Shown here in pieces: positions 23,601 through 32,638 of a stretch of 46,282 bases of DNA. Each line of letters starts with the position of its first letter. The first letter of the stretch is position 1. The stretch is from positions 39,679-85,960 of the forward strand of contig FN648675.1 in assembly GCA_000310025.1 (NCBI GenBank), written 5' to 3'. Under the pieces are notes generated by a model. That model searched no databases. It was not told where the DNA came from and saw only the letters and a program-made list of their open reading frames with translations. The DNA comes from Ectocarpus siliculosus (lineage: Eukaryota; Sar; Phaeophyceae; Ectocarpales; Ectocarpaceae). The translations under genes were made by a program, and so were the position numbers.

Positions 23601-23755
23601 TCAGGCTTGGAGCGCAGCGTCTTCATGCTGTTCTCGTTCAGGTGTCCGAGACGACGGTGCCAGTTGTCCGTGTCCTCGTTGGTAGCAGGGAATGCCGACT
23701 GTGCCTGAGCTGATGAAATCTTGGGGAGAATCTTCAAATCCACCTTGAAGATCGA
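20627..23755 (-). CDS. pol: Copia pol: integrase, reverse transcriptase, RNase H (5' end in gap)
   Basis: An open frame of 1,038 codons from 23743, reading upstream into the assembly gap, so the true start and protease are missing. Numbering from 23743: integrase zinc finger H29, H34, C60, C63; DD35E core D91 (YTDLAGP), D154 (RCDKGGEY), E190 (NGVSERDGRT). Reverse transcriptase runs from ~565 (VIGSRWVFKVK) with catalytic D630 (MLDVKTAFLQ) and D719/D720 (YVDD). RNase H has D886 (WADASFA), E927 (STTEAEM), D964 (GNDSTGAL), and the C-terminal signature HVPSGDLPADLFTK. The linker ~320-480 is acidic and low complexity. No stop or frameshift occurs. It converts element RNA to DNA and integrates it. 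Confidence 0.97.
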   Translation of the reverse strand, partial: SIFKVDLKILPKISSAQAQSAFPATNEDTDNWHRRLGHLNENSMKTLRSKPDSGVLFQGDLSPCKVCKLGKSAQLKHPKESTVTTTSPFELVYTDLAGPFKPQAKDGSNYFSKFTDHHTRWKAVYPISSKDQAIDTLAYFIQDYVIPLGLRVQRLRCDKGGEYVAEYYRSYCRETGIKMEFASTNTPQQNGVSERDGRTIMNMTRCILIDTGLPKFLWGEICETSVFLINRSPHRALGGSSPYSKLFGKEPNLSGLRGIGARAFVHNERHGNKLEQRAWEGIMLGYSKDSKSYRVYNPHNRRITESRNVTFIETPPTAIPEAGQDKLLSNQDEDEDADNNGADEAYRWDILAHLPLLGTTREEPNNEEDQELEKNNYLEGSPRPLTTTGSGVTFDPPSTPDSVGTPSSRTSFDHGEDSTQGQDPSSSSLLPDTSPDRATSLRSQGPVTSLSRTLRSKGPAQDPPSVDTAGLDGKTRLELKRLATSATFEKEDYAHEPERSSLVEYAYVTETITQSNPDPASITLPNTFKEAKASTHSAQWSKAMDKEMASLHENNVYDLIPRSAVPVGNKVIGSRWVFKVKSDYTFKARIVCQGYAQRPGIDCGATFAPVCRIESQRILMAIACHFDWDILMLDVKTAFLQSPIDSPTYVRQAPGYEKLDAQGKPFIMKLKQAVYGLRTASRVWHLTLDKALMAMGFRATKTDPCMYITEIGGGYCLLTIYVDDILLTSPDKKLLVKKKKQLMDRFTMSDLGEVSLILGMKITRDRVKKTLRISQTDYTTSLLERFGMQDCNPVSTPSVGGELLLDQPAETLLDEDGIKTYQSLVGSLLYLSRTSRWDISYAVLELTRATSKPSKAHMSRAKHVLRYLKQRPELDIVFKSRDFKIQAWADASFAQDLEKRRSTSGYLFLLCGAPISWASSLQSLTALSTTEAEMVSISYAARECCHIQDMLSELGFLNQFSNIRIGNDSTGALSLVSNNSYSARTKHLQLRKWFTTELIESGRLSVYHVPSGDLPADLFTKSTTKAIHRKLVDQILAYSTKD

Positions 23756-23855
23756 NNNNNNNNNNNNNNNNNNNNNNNNNNNNNNNNNNNNNNNNNNNNN
23801 NNNNNNNNNNNNNNNNNNNNNNNNNNNNNNNNNNNNNNNNNNNNNNNNNNNNNNN
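23756..23855. other. Assembly gap (100 N) inside copia gag-pol
   Basis: The size is nominal. The gag side ends in an Arg/Gly-rich stretch (GRRGRGSAMAAGPARRD) and the pol side resumes just before the integrase zinc finger. The CCHC zinc knuckle and aspartic protease (D-S/T-G), normally 150-250 residues, are absent, so the true gap is probably longer than 100 bp. Confidence 0.9.
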
Positions 23856-24759
23856 TGTCACGTCTAGCTGGACCAGCTGCCATGGCTGATCCCCTTCCTC
23901 TGCGCCCGGATGTTGCATATCCGTTCATGTGCATGTTCTGAATAGTGAATTTTAGCTGCTCCAGAGTAAAATCTGGATTGCTCATGACGTGGAACTTGAT
24001 GGACTCGTACTCTCTGGGCATCCCCCTCATGATGGTGTCCATTTTTCTGTGCCGCGAAACATGCTCTCCTACCAGCTCGAGCTGCTCGGCGAGCTGGTCA
24101 ATGTTCCTGAAGAAGGTGTCCGGATCGGATCCTTCTTCCATTCGGAAGTTGGCAAGTCTTGTCATGAGTTGTTGCCTCCTGTGAGTTGACTTGTTCTGAT
24201 GCTTGTTCTCCAGCGCAAGCCAGGCTGCTTGGCCGTCTGCCTTCCTTCCTTTCTTCGACTCGTACGTGCGCATAAAACACTTTGCGTCTCCACTGGTAGT
24301 CAGGAATAAGACATTATATAGTAGAGCGTTGATCTGCTCCCATTCATCAATCTCACGTTGATTCTGAGGTGGCCCAGGTTGTTCCAAATCTCGCGCTTGA
24401 AGATCCGGCGATCCTGTCCCGGGACTGTCACGATCCGCAGTCCTTCCTGGTATCACAACAGCAGTCGCCGCACTGCTGGCTGATGATTCTTCTTGAGTTC
24501 CTACAGCCTTGCTGCTGTCCCCGTCAGCGACTTCCTCGCTGGGCACCGGGGCTTCCATGGTGCCTGATGCACGGGCTCGCCGCGCATAGATCTCATTCGG
24601 TCTTGAGGAGTCGCCATTCAATATCTCGAACATGTCCCGCCGAGATAATTCCAGAACGGTCTTGATGTCGACCTTCCAATCTTCATACTTGTTTGGATTC
24701 CCGTCGAACTTCGGGATGCCTCTGACGATCGACGTGAGCTTGCCGGTGGACTCTGCCAT
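23856..24759 (-). CDS. gag: Copia gag (C-terminus in gap)
   Basis: Capsid-type protein that packages element RNA. The ATG at 24759 (MAESTGKL) is preferred because the upstream frame has no ATG. About 301 codons remain before the gap. It contains GIPKFDGNPNKYEDWKVDIK, the usual N-terminal gag motif of copia elements, an Asp/Ser/Pro-rich linker, then the UBN2/retrotran_gag core (AWLALENKHQNKSTHRRQQL, NFRMEEGSDPDTFFRN, MRGMPREYESIKFHV) ending in an Arg/Gly-rich tail. The CCHC knuckle lies in the gap. Whether gag and pol are one frame cannot be read across the N run. Confidence 0.9.
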
Positions 24760-24960
24760 GATGTTACACCAGCTGCTGCGCTTGAGGGCTTGTACTTGCT
24801 TGTTGGATCCTGGAGCTCCGCCAGTCCGATCCAATTTCTCGTGTTCTTGATTTCCGTCGTAGATCTCGTAGATCCAGAAAGTATTCCTCGCTTCCAGATC
24901 TTGTCACGAGTCCCGAATCTTCGTTTCCTCGACCTTGACCTCGAACGATGTGCCAGAGCG

Positions 24961-24979
24961 CTAACCGAGGCTCATAACC
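24961..24979 (-). other. Copia primer binding site matching a Met-tRNA anticodon arm
   Basis: Directly next to the 5' LTR the plus strand reads GAGGCTCATAACC, continuing TC at the LTR edge: a 4-bp stem, the seven-base loop CTCATAA with anticodon CAT, and the other stem strand. That is the anticodon stem-loop of a methionine tRNA. Drosophila copia is known to prime from a tRNA fragment cut in the anticodon loop rather than from the tRNA 3' end, and this site fits that mode. The upstream bases do not form a standard D arm, so the exact tRNA is not identified. Confidence 0.6.
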
Positions 24980-26106
24980 TCTTGGGGATGTAGGCTTGTG
25001 GGTGTTGACGACCCGTATCGGCTCTCGAAGAGGTGTTGTTGTTTGTCGTCAAAAAGGGTAGTCCTAATTTACTCTTGAGTTGGTGCGTGCTCTCTCCGCA
25101 GTGTGTCGCGCAAGTAGAACGTGCGTATGCAGCAATGACCACTGATTTACATAAGCAGAGCACCCGATTGTGCAATCTTATAGTCACAGGTCAAAGGCAA
25201 AAACTCAAGTGCTGCGTGTAAGCCTGTACGTGTCCTGTACGGCTGCAGCGCGGCGTGCCAACTCACTTGTTGTGCCGCTGGACCCTTTAGTACGAGAGGC
25301 TTGGCTCTGAGTACGCAGGAAGGTCCGAAGGAGAAGAAGATGGTGTGGTGGAAATGTAATTACTTGATCAGTGGAGACCAGAAAGAATGTAGAGAAACAG
25401 AGGGGTAGTGAACCCCGGAGAAGTAGAGAGGTTGAGAAACCCCAAAGAAGCAGAGGGTTGGAGAACCCCCAGAGAAGCAGAGTGAGAGGATGGGGCGAGT
25501 ACGCGCTCATTCTCGAAATCATGGAATCACACCTATCCGACAACGTCGACCAATCACACGTGTTCAGAATACGGTACTGGTAAGCTACGATACGTTTCTG
25601 GAAAGATGACTTCAACACCATGCTCTCGAACTTGTGCCACGTATGCACATCAAGTATTGTACTTGCACGCACAAGTGATTACTTGCACTGACGTACGACA
25701 AACCACAGAATACAGCTTCAACAATTGAACTAATAATGTACTTTCCAAATTCGACTGCTGAGCGCAGACAAATATTCATTCATTCAAGCACGCAAGTCTG
25801 AGTTACTTGCGGCGGTACATATTCTTTCATACACACAAGTCAGAGGCACTTGCGACAACTACCCGATGCATATATATTTCCGAGCACGCAAGTCTGAGCT
25901 ACTTGCACTTTGACATATTTCTGGAAATCTAGGCTATGCAGATTATTTCTGGATATGAAACACAGAACATCAACCATGTCTCCATATTCCGAGTATGACA
26001 GACCATACGGAATTTTACCTACATGACATAGCGACATTGACAATATTTGAACTAGTCAAACTGACTACCTAATGTTGAAGCTACGGTAGTGCCAAATATT
26101 CCAACA
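24980..26106 (-). repeat. Copia 5' LTR
   Basis: 1,127 bp. Carries the promoter for the element on the minus strand. Near-identical to 17975-19102 and ending at the primer site described above. Confidence 0.95.
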
Positions 26107-26720
26107 CACCGTTACACGAACGACCAGTTGTCAAACCTCACCACGCAAATAAGATTGTGCTGCCATCTACCCCTTATCGCTCAAATTACGACCACGCAGC
26201 ACACTAAAGGTAAGGCAGCAACACGCTTACGATGCTTTACCACCCATCCATGCATGTACTCAGGGAAGGAAATAAAAAAAACTATGGCGGACCGTCTGTT
26301 GTCTGTATCTTCGACCGTGGTGCCGTTCCTTTTCTTCATGGATATCGGTACAGAGAAAAAAATCAGGAAGGCATATCTCCTACGCGAGCACGGCGTGCAG
26401 CCCAAGCGACAGAGACGATAACCTTACTTACGACCTTTGCAGCATATTCTGAGCATAACAGCAGCCACCGCATGTGTACAACGGTCACTCTAAATCACAA
26501 ACGAATAAAAGAAAGGTTGTGGCGCGCAGCACACGCAGCACCCTCTTTCGCTGTTCAACCGGCCGCTCCCACGGCGAAATAGACAAGGAACAGTCAAGGC
26601 CGAGTCGTGTCGCCCACACGAGGGGCAAGCTGCTCAAACTCGGGGAGGGGTCATGGTTTGTGACTCCCTACCAAACCATACAACTTGAGGCGCCACGAGA
26701 ATTGCACTGAACCCCGAGAT
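26107..26720. repeat. Dispersed repeat, copy B, right part
   Basis: Begins with the duplicated CACCG, then TTACACGAACGACC, matching the continuation of copies A and C (AAATAAGATTGTGCTGCC, GCGAGCACGGCGTGCAGCCC, TTTCGCTGTTCAACCGGCC). It ends in a segment (CTACCAAACCATACAACTTG, GAGATCAGCATTTGAGAC) related to 29264-29430. Confidence 0.7.
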
Positions 26721-26890
26721 CAGCATTTGAGACCAGGTCGGGCTAGAGACCAGGTCGGGCTAGGGGTGGGGGATGCGAATGAAAGTTCCACCCACGGATA
26801 TCGAACGATGAGACTGAAGCTACAGCTTCAGAAATAAAAGATGAGACTGAAGATATAGCGTTAGAAAACCCAACCTGTTCGTTGCTCGCT
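26720..26890. repeat. Segment related to 29264-29430
   Basis: GAGATCAGCATTTGAGAC, a GGTCGGGCTAG duplicated in tandem, ATGCGAATGAAAGTTCCAC, and GATGAGACTGAAGCTACAGC correspond to 29325-29425. The element type is unknown. Confidence 0.6.
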
Positions 26891-27960
26891 CTCGGCCGTG
26901 GGAAGATGTCACTTTTAGCACTGCGTGGCCAGTATCAGGTAGGGCCCCAAGTCCATCGCTTGACATAAACAGGTGACGCAAATCGCTTCCCATGCAGCAG
27001 CCGGGTGCACGGGTAGGCTCTTACTGAGCAAGCAGCGAAACCACCTGCGGTTGACGTAATTCCATGTTGTTGGGACCCCACCAACCGGCGAGAGGCGAGA
27101 AAGAGACAGGTACTGCTGTAGGTAGACAACAAAGAAGAGAGCGGAGAGCAGACAAGGGATCCACTCTCGACAAGACACCCAACTCACTCTCGTCCCTTTG
27201 GCCCACCGCAGGCTGTCAGACATGTGTAACGGACGGCGGTATCCGATGTGGGCTCTCAGCAACACAACCAAAGAACGCTGCGGACTTTCATCTCCTGTGA
27301 CGAAGTGATAACAAAAAAGAACATGACCACTGCTGTACACGGAACTATTACAGCAGTAGTTTCAAGTCCGTCCGCGATAGATGTGCACCGCTGCACGAAG
27401 GAGGGAACTGTCCGTTGCCACACACCTCACTTTCTGAAATAAGATTGTACTGCCATCTACCTTATGGCTCAAGTTACGACTGACTACGCAGTGACTCCAA
27501 AAAGGTAACACGCTTATACGATGTATTCCACACCACATGCATACATATGCCGCTACACTGCTGTGGGATGCATACCACCCATGCATATGCAGCAACAGAA
27601 AAAAAAGGCCTTCTGTTGTCTGTCTCTTCAACGGTTGCGCTGCTGTTGCAACAGGCGAAAAGTAGGTGACGCGCATCGCCTACTACGCGAGCAACGCCTA
27701 CGCGAGCAACGCGTGCAGCCCAAAGCGACAAAGACTGAAGCAATTCAGCAACAGCCGCATGGTCACTCACGAAGAAAATCACAAAAAAAAAGATTGTGGC
27801 GCGCAGCACGCAGGACCCTCTTTCGCTGTTCAACCGGCCGTTCCCATGGCGACACAGGCAAGGAATAGTCCAGGCCGAGTCGTGTCGGCCACAGCAGGTG
27901 GAAGCTGCTGAAACTCCGGGAGGGGTTGTTGTTGTTGTTGTTTTTCTTCACATTAAACTC
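26890..27960. repeat. Dispersed repeat, copy C
   Basis: Third copy, uninterrupted at the copia insertion point (GATAGATGTGCACCGCTGCA at about 27376), which supplies the empty-site reference. It ends with a (GTT)n run followed by TTTTTCTTCACATTAAA, the inverted form of the junction at 17250-17303. Confidence 0.7.
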
Positions 27961-30350
27961 GTATCAGTTGCTAATCCCAGAATCTAGCAAAGACTCGGCC
28001 CGTGGTCACAAAAATGCTAAAGCCATCAGAAGATCTAAAGAACACGCACACTATTAGCAAGAAAAGGGTACACAAGCCCAAGGAGGTACACCTACAATCC
28101 CTGCAGCACGTTTGCGTGCTCACAACTGACCTACATGCCCACACACTACAATTCGACTACAGCAGGCGGCATCGCCCCCCTTGTCCCGCACTTCACCAAA
28201 ATGAATGTTTGTCGACTACAGCGTACTACTGCTGTCTGAAGTGCTGTCTGCACAAAAATAACACCATAGTGTATGGTGCACAACAAGCTCGGGGCATGGA
28301 GCTGCTGTCTGAAGTGCTGTCAGAATGGGTCCGTGGACATACAACGAAGAAGAACAACCAACCAAAGCCATCATCATTGCACTTGACAATCGCCCGAATC
28401 TATCCAGATCATCTGTGTTAGACACAGCAGTGTAAACATCGACACTGACTAGGAATCGTTCCACATTGAAGGGGTCTTCCACGATGCAGGTACACAATTA
28501 AGGCACCCGGGTTATCCGCGCCATCTCTGCCGCGTCTCTCTACAAAACCAGTGACGTCATCACACACACCTAACACCTATATTCAGGAAAAAAACGGACA
28601 ATAATTGACAACACAAGAGATGTTTGTCCGTGCGACACGGTTCGATGCCGTCCGGCTGCTCCGGTTCCGCTGCTGCTCCGGTTCCTCCGCTGCTGCTCCG
28701 GTGCCGCTGCTCCGGTGCCGCTTCTCCGGTGTCGCTGTGGCCAGTCCTAGCACGATCAAACTCGACCCGCTCCGCTTCGTACACGTTCTCGTTGCTGTCC
28801 TTCCCAGTCGGTTCCTCGCTTTCTCCCTCGTTGCACTTAGGGTTCTTGGTCTGAAAATGCTCGCGCCGAAGGGTCAACCAGCCCAGTCAGCTCGTCACCA
28901 CCTGTCCACTCCTCATTTGATGGCAAAACCAGGTTACTGAGACAGTACAGCTCCCTCTAGCAAACATAGGGCCGTGTACATAGTGCCCGTCCACCTTGCT
29001 GATGGCGTCTGCCTCCGCGCACAAAGATGAGATGGGCATTGCTGCCTGCACCGACGGCCTCGAGGCCCGCGCATCTGCACCTTTGTACCTGACGCACCAG
29101 TGCCGACCCAACTCCACCACTACGCACGCCTCGCGGCGGGTGCGCCGTAGCAAGAAGGTATCGGTCCCTTGAGGGTGAGTCTAGCCCTGCTCGCTAGAAA
29201 GACCCCCCCCCTCGCTTTAGGTCATGCCTAAGCAAAACCTTGCCGAGGCAGCGAGGGGAAGAAGGGGTAGTGGTTTGCGATTGCCGACCGAACCATACTT
29301 CGGGCGCCACGAGATTGACACTGTAGCTCGAGATCGGCATTTGAGACAGGGTCGGGTAAGGGGTTGGGCTATGCGAATAAAGGTTCCACGGATATTGAAA
29401 GATGAGACTGAAGCTAAAGCTTCAGAATTTCTATTCCAAAGTGCACATCAATTTCCCGAGGAAAAGAAAAAGAAGAAAAGGGTGGTGGAAGAAAACGATG
29501 GCGCAGAGGAGAATCGAATCCACTGCTGTCTCACAGCAGTTGGTTGCTTAAGATATCACGCCCCCTGGACCAATTTCCAAACCCTGTTTACTCCCCAGCA
29601 GAAGAGGTGGCGGTGCCGGAAATGGTAGCATTGGAACTGTCCAGTCCAGAACTTTCCAGAAATGGATCGTTTAACTTTGGCATATCATTGTCTTTGTTGG
29701 GAAAAATAGAGGTGCGAAATTCGGTTAAGGGGGGTGTGGTATCTTATGCAACCTACGGTAGTCAATTTTTGCTTTCAAAACGAACGCATGTTTACAATAT
29801 TGCGACGTGTGAACGACCCTGTGTCAATCGAACAATTACAATTTGTCTAAAAAAACAGGGCGTGATAAGGGCTGAGCGTCGGCTGATGCCTCTGGACGGT
29901 TCACGCGGTTTTTGTTAGGCATAGGCTTCTTGCAATAGCCCCGCATTTTTTACAAAACGCCTGTGGGGGGGGGGGGGCTTAGGGTTAGTTGGGTACTCTA
30001 AAGCCAAGACGAATTGGGGAGGGCTTTTCAAAACTTGAAGCCGCTGGCTTGACCGCTGCGGAGGCCGTGACACCACTTACCGAACAACGATAACACCAGG
30101 ATAGGACAGCAGAACACTCCTACGCCCCTTGGTATGCTCTAGAGATTCCCATCACGAAGAAGAGCTCGGCGTCTGCTTCGTTTTAGGCAGCTCATTTTGC
30201 GGCGAGATTTGGGGACTCTGCGCAGAATTTTCAGAGCGATACAAGCGGTGTACCAGCAACCTGCAGGCCCGCTCTCTCTTGTCGGTTGTCGCCTGGTGAC
30301 ACGTGAGCACACAACACACGCTCCGCCCAGCAGCCGTAGGGATCCTCAGC
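27961..30350. other. Gene-poor stretch with low-complexity DNA
   Basis: No supportable exon. A CCGCTGCTCCGGTGCC-type minisatellite occupies about 28655-28735, the second copy of the 26.7-kb segment lies at 29264-29430, and a G-run of 13 sits at 29965-29977. The open frames across 28.6-28.9 kb follow from the triplet repeat. Confidence 0.4.
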
Positions 30351-30357
30351 GCTTACA

Positions 30358-30938
30358 ATGGGGAAACATAGATGCATCTGCCAAACAATATTTTGTGAGG
30401 AGGATGGTGGAGACGCGACGATACGGATGCCCAAAGGCGCTGGCAAGTCCAAGAGCTGGTGCAAAGCGCTTTTTGGTCGAGACGACCTTCCAGTCCCCAA
30501 GAGCGACCCTAGGATTTCGGCCGCTCACTTCCCTCCTGGTAGCCTTGCAGCCGATGCGAAGAGCAAATCCCTTACCGGCGAGAGGGTAGGGTTAGCGTGA
30601 AGGAGGGAGCACTGCCAAGCCAAACGAGCGAGGAGATGCTCAAAGTTTCTCGTGGTGCCCTGGCAAGGAGTCTCAAGCTCGAAGCTTTGAACGACCGACA
30701 TCGGAGAGCGCTGCTAGCTGGGGCTCAGGAGGAAGCACGACTCAAGGAGAAAAGTAGAGATTTGGGGCTAAGGATCCCCCTGCTAGAGTCGGAGCTAGAG
30801 GAGGCGGTGGATAAACAGAAAGCACACGGCAGGTCATCACAGCCGGCGGACGTTGGGATCGACCACAACATCCTCCGTGGAAAGTCGCCAACAGAAGTTC
30901 GTTGCCTGGCGGGGGTGCCCACCCACGAGGCTCTCCTG
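30358..30938 (+). pseudogene. THAP-domain transposase fragment
   Basis: ATG at 30358 in a good context (ACAATGGGG). The first 80 codons look like a THAP zinc finger: MGKHRCICQTIFC, MPKGAGKSKSW, FGRDDLPVPKSD and the AHF box. The Cys expected three residues before that His (ICxAHF pattern) is Ser (RISAAHF), so one of four zinc ligands is missing. Around 30595 the frame shifts by one base into a 110-codon stretch with a coiled coil (EALNDRHRRALLAGAQEEAR) and SPTEVRCLAGVPTHEALL, resembling the helix-turn-helix lead-in of DDE_Tnp_4 transposases, ending at a GTAAGT donor. No DDE domain is readable downstream. Probably a decayed ISL2EU/Harbinger-type gene. Confidence 0.5.
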
Positions 30939-30999
30939 GTAAGTAAGGACTGCTGTACGCTAGTTCTGTACAACTGGCGGGAAATTGTCTGTGGTATTT

Positions 31000-31760
31000 C
31001 TTAGTGACACCCCCGCCTCACCTGCAGCCCCGATACAACGCATGCCCCATTTTTCACGTCATTGCATAGTCTAAAAACTGCTGTTGTGGCAGCTGAGCTC
31101 GTGCGTTCAAGATATGTCGCTCGAAACTACAGCAGTACACAGCTGGCATGTAGTCTATGTTGTACATATTACAGCACACCTGTAGCCATTCGGATCCCCC
31201 TGTGTGAACCCTGCAGGCAAATAGACCCTGTACGGACGCTGTGACCACCTGTCTAGGTAATCGGTCCCCACAGGGTCCACGGGCAGGAACCCTCTGCCAG
31301 GGTGTCGACACAACCAGGGTTGTACCAGTCATTTCTACGATACGTTTAGTCTTGTAAGGTGTGTTTAGCCTCTAGTGTACAGCCCCAGCATTATTATACC
31401 GATGGTCCAGCAATCTACTGCTGTATACCGAACACGGCCGTTTTTTTTTTTTGATGATGCACGCGATAAATGGTGCTCGCTGCTGGTGGAAAGTGGCAGT
31501 CCCGTTCACAACTTGTAACAGGGTTCGGCCGTGCTGCTATAGGGCATGGGAAGTCTACAAATAAATGAATATGTAACTAAATGGCATATCTTTCGGGCGA
31601 TCGACAACGCGGTAATAAACAGTGCAAGCGTCGCTGGGTACAAAATATTTCTCCCTCTGCAGGACCGAAAAATATGAAGTACAAGTATGTTTCAGATGGC
31701 GACGACGAAATTAAATAGAAATAAATACACGCACAGGGAGACTACCCATTCGTGATATAC
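31000..31760. other. Stretch without recognisable features
   Basis: No exon, repeat or RNA gene that I can support. A T-run of 12 bases lies at 31441-31452. If the THAP gene was once longer, its DDE part should have been here, but no DDE-like peptide is visible in any frame. Confidence 0.35.
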
Positions 31761-31764
31761 CCTC

Positions 31765-31850
31765 AGCAGTAAACTGAGCGATACTTCTCGCGAAGACAAT
31801 GTTTCGCGGAAGTCGCGAGTTCGATCCCCGCTCAAAACACATTTTTTTGC
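31765..31850 (+). ncRNA. tRNA-like Pol III unit (B box plus T-run)
   Basis: Contains a CGCGAA/TTCGCG stem with a short loop resembling an anticodon arm, a B-box-like GAGTTCGATCCCC, and T7 at 31843-31849. A full cloverleaf cannot be drawn: the acceptor-like TGAGCG/CGCTCA overlaps the T arm and no D arm is present. More likely a tRNA-derived SINE or pseudo-tRNA than a working tRNA. Confidence 0.3.
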
Positions 31851-32021
31851 CTGAAAAAAAACGAACAACTTGAAATTGCGATCTGCAGGTAGCTCAAGTA
31901 GCGAAAATTACAATCACGAAAAAGTCGATGAATTTTTTTTGTCGGGGTTTAATATGAAATTACCGATTTACAACATGGTAGAAGGCGGGAACAGCAAACA
32001 AAATAAAAATTAAGGAACAGA

Positions 32022-32125
32022 TGGAAAAAAAAGACGGCGCTGCCCGGACTCGAACCCGCGTCTACAGACTCCACGAGGCACCCAAGCCCCACCACCCGTA
32101 GCCGCCCCCCTCTTCTTGATCCCGC
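32022..32125 (-). ncRNA. tRNA-like Pol III unit, minus strand
   Basis: The minus strand reads GCGGGTTCGAGTCCGGGCA (B box), followed ~10 bases later by T8, a Pol III terminator. The T stem has mismatches and no clean A box or acceptor stem is seen. It faces the similar unit at 31765-31850. Confidence 0.3.
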
Positions 32126-32638
32126 TAACCCTCAACACAAGTGCGGTCTGAAAGTTGCGTCGTTAGCCTCTCTCCATTTCCATCCCCATCTCCCCCCTCT
32201 CTCGTAGCTGGCGAACACCGGCGTACAGACACACACGCAGTGGCGTAGACCAATCTCCACGAAACTGTTGTCCATGGCGCGCTCTCTATCTCTTAGATTA
32301 TCCCTGGCGTCGCAAAATTGAAGGACGCACGAGAAGGGAACCGTTCAGGGTGGCCGACTAAATTGTCGTTAACAAATACGAGCTTGCAAGAAGGGCGTGC
32401 GTGAATACCATTGCATAAACCGAATCCGACGACTTGCAGTCGGGCGCGCCTGCCACCACTGGTTCATGGGCGAAGTCGTCGTGAAATGAAGGTCCCACGA
32501 CCTCTATTCCTACTGGCATGCACCGCTATTTAACCACACTATGTAACATGCACATGCGACTACTCCTTTTCTACGGTTAGCTGACGCGTTACATATATGA
32601 AAGCCTCACATTCCTCCAAGAAATCAGCCCGAGCGCGT

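Larger units (their letters stand above)
17975..26106 (-). mobile_element. Ty1/copia LTR retrotransposon, young, near-complete (8.13 kb)
   Basis: Two LTRs (1,128 and 1,127 bp) flank, on the minus strand, a primer binding site, gag, pol in the order integrase - reverse transcriptase - RNase H (the copia order), an extra ORF and a polypurine tract. A 5-bp target duplication surrounds it. By eye the LTRs differ at one substitution (18142 vs 25147) and one indel in a T-run (near 18830), so insertion is recent. One assembly gap removes the end of gag and the start of pol, where the CCHC knuckle and protease are expected. pol is otherwise open, so the element may still be active or have an active relative. 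Confidence 0.95.

Noticed and set aside
28560-28940. Overlapping frames on both strands in Gly/Pro/Ser-rich sequence
   Set aside because: Produced by the CCG/GCT minisatellite; no conserved motif.
31765-32125. Calling either tRNA-like unit a functional tRNA gene
   Set aside because: Neither forms a complete cloverleaf; T-stem mismatches and missing D arm.
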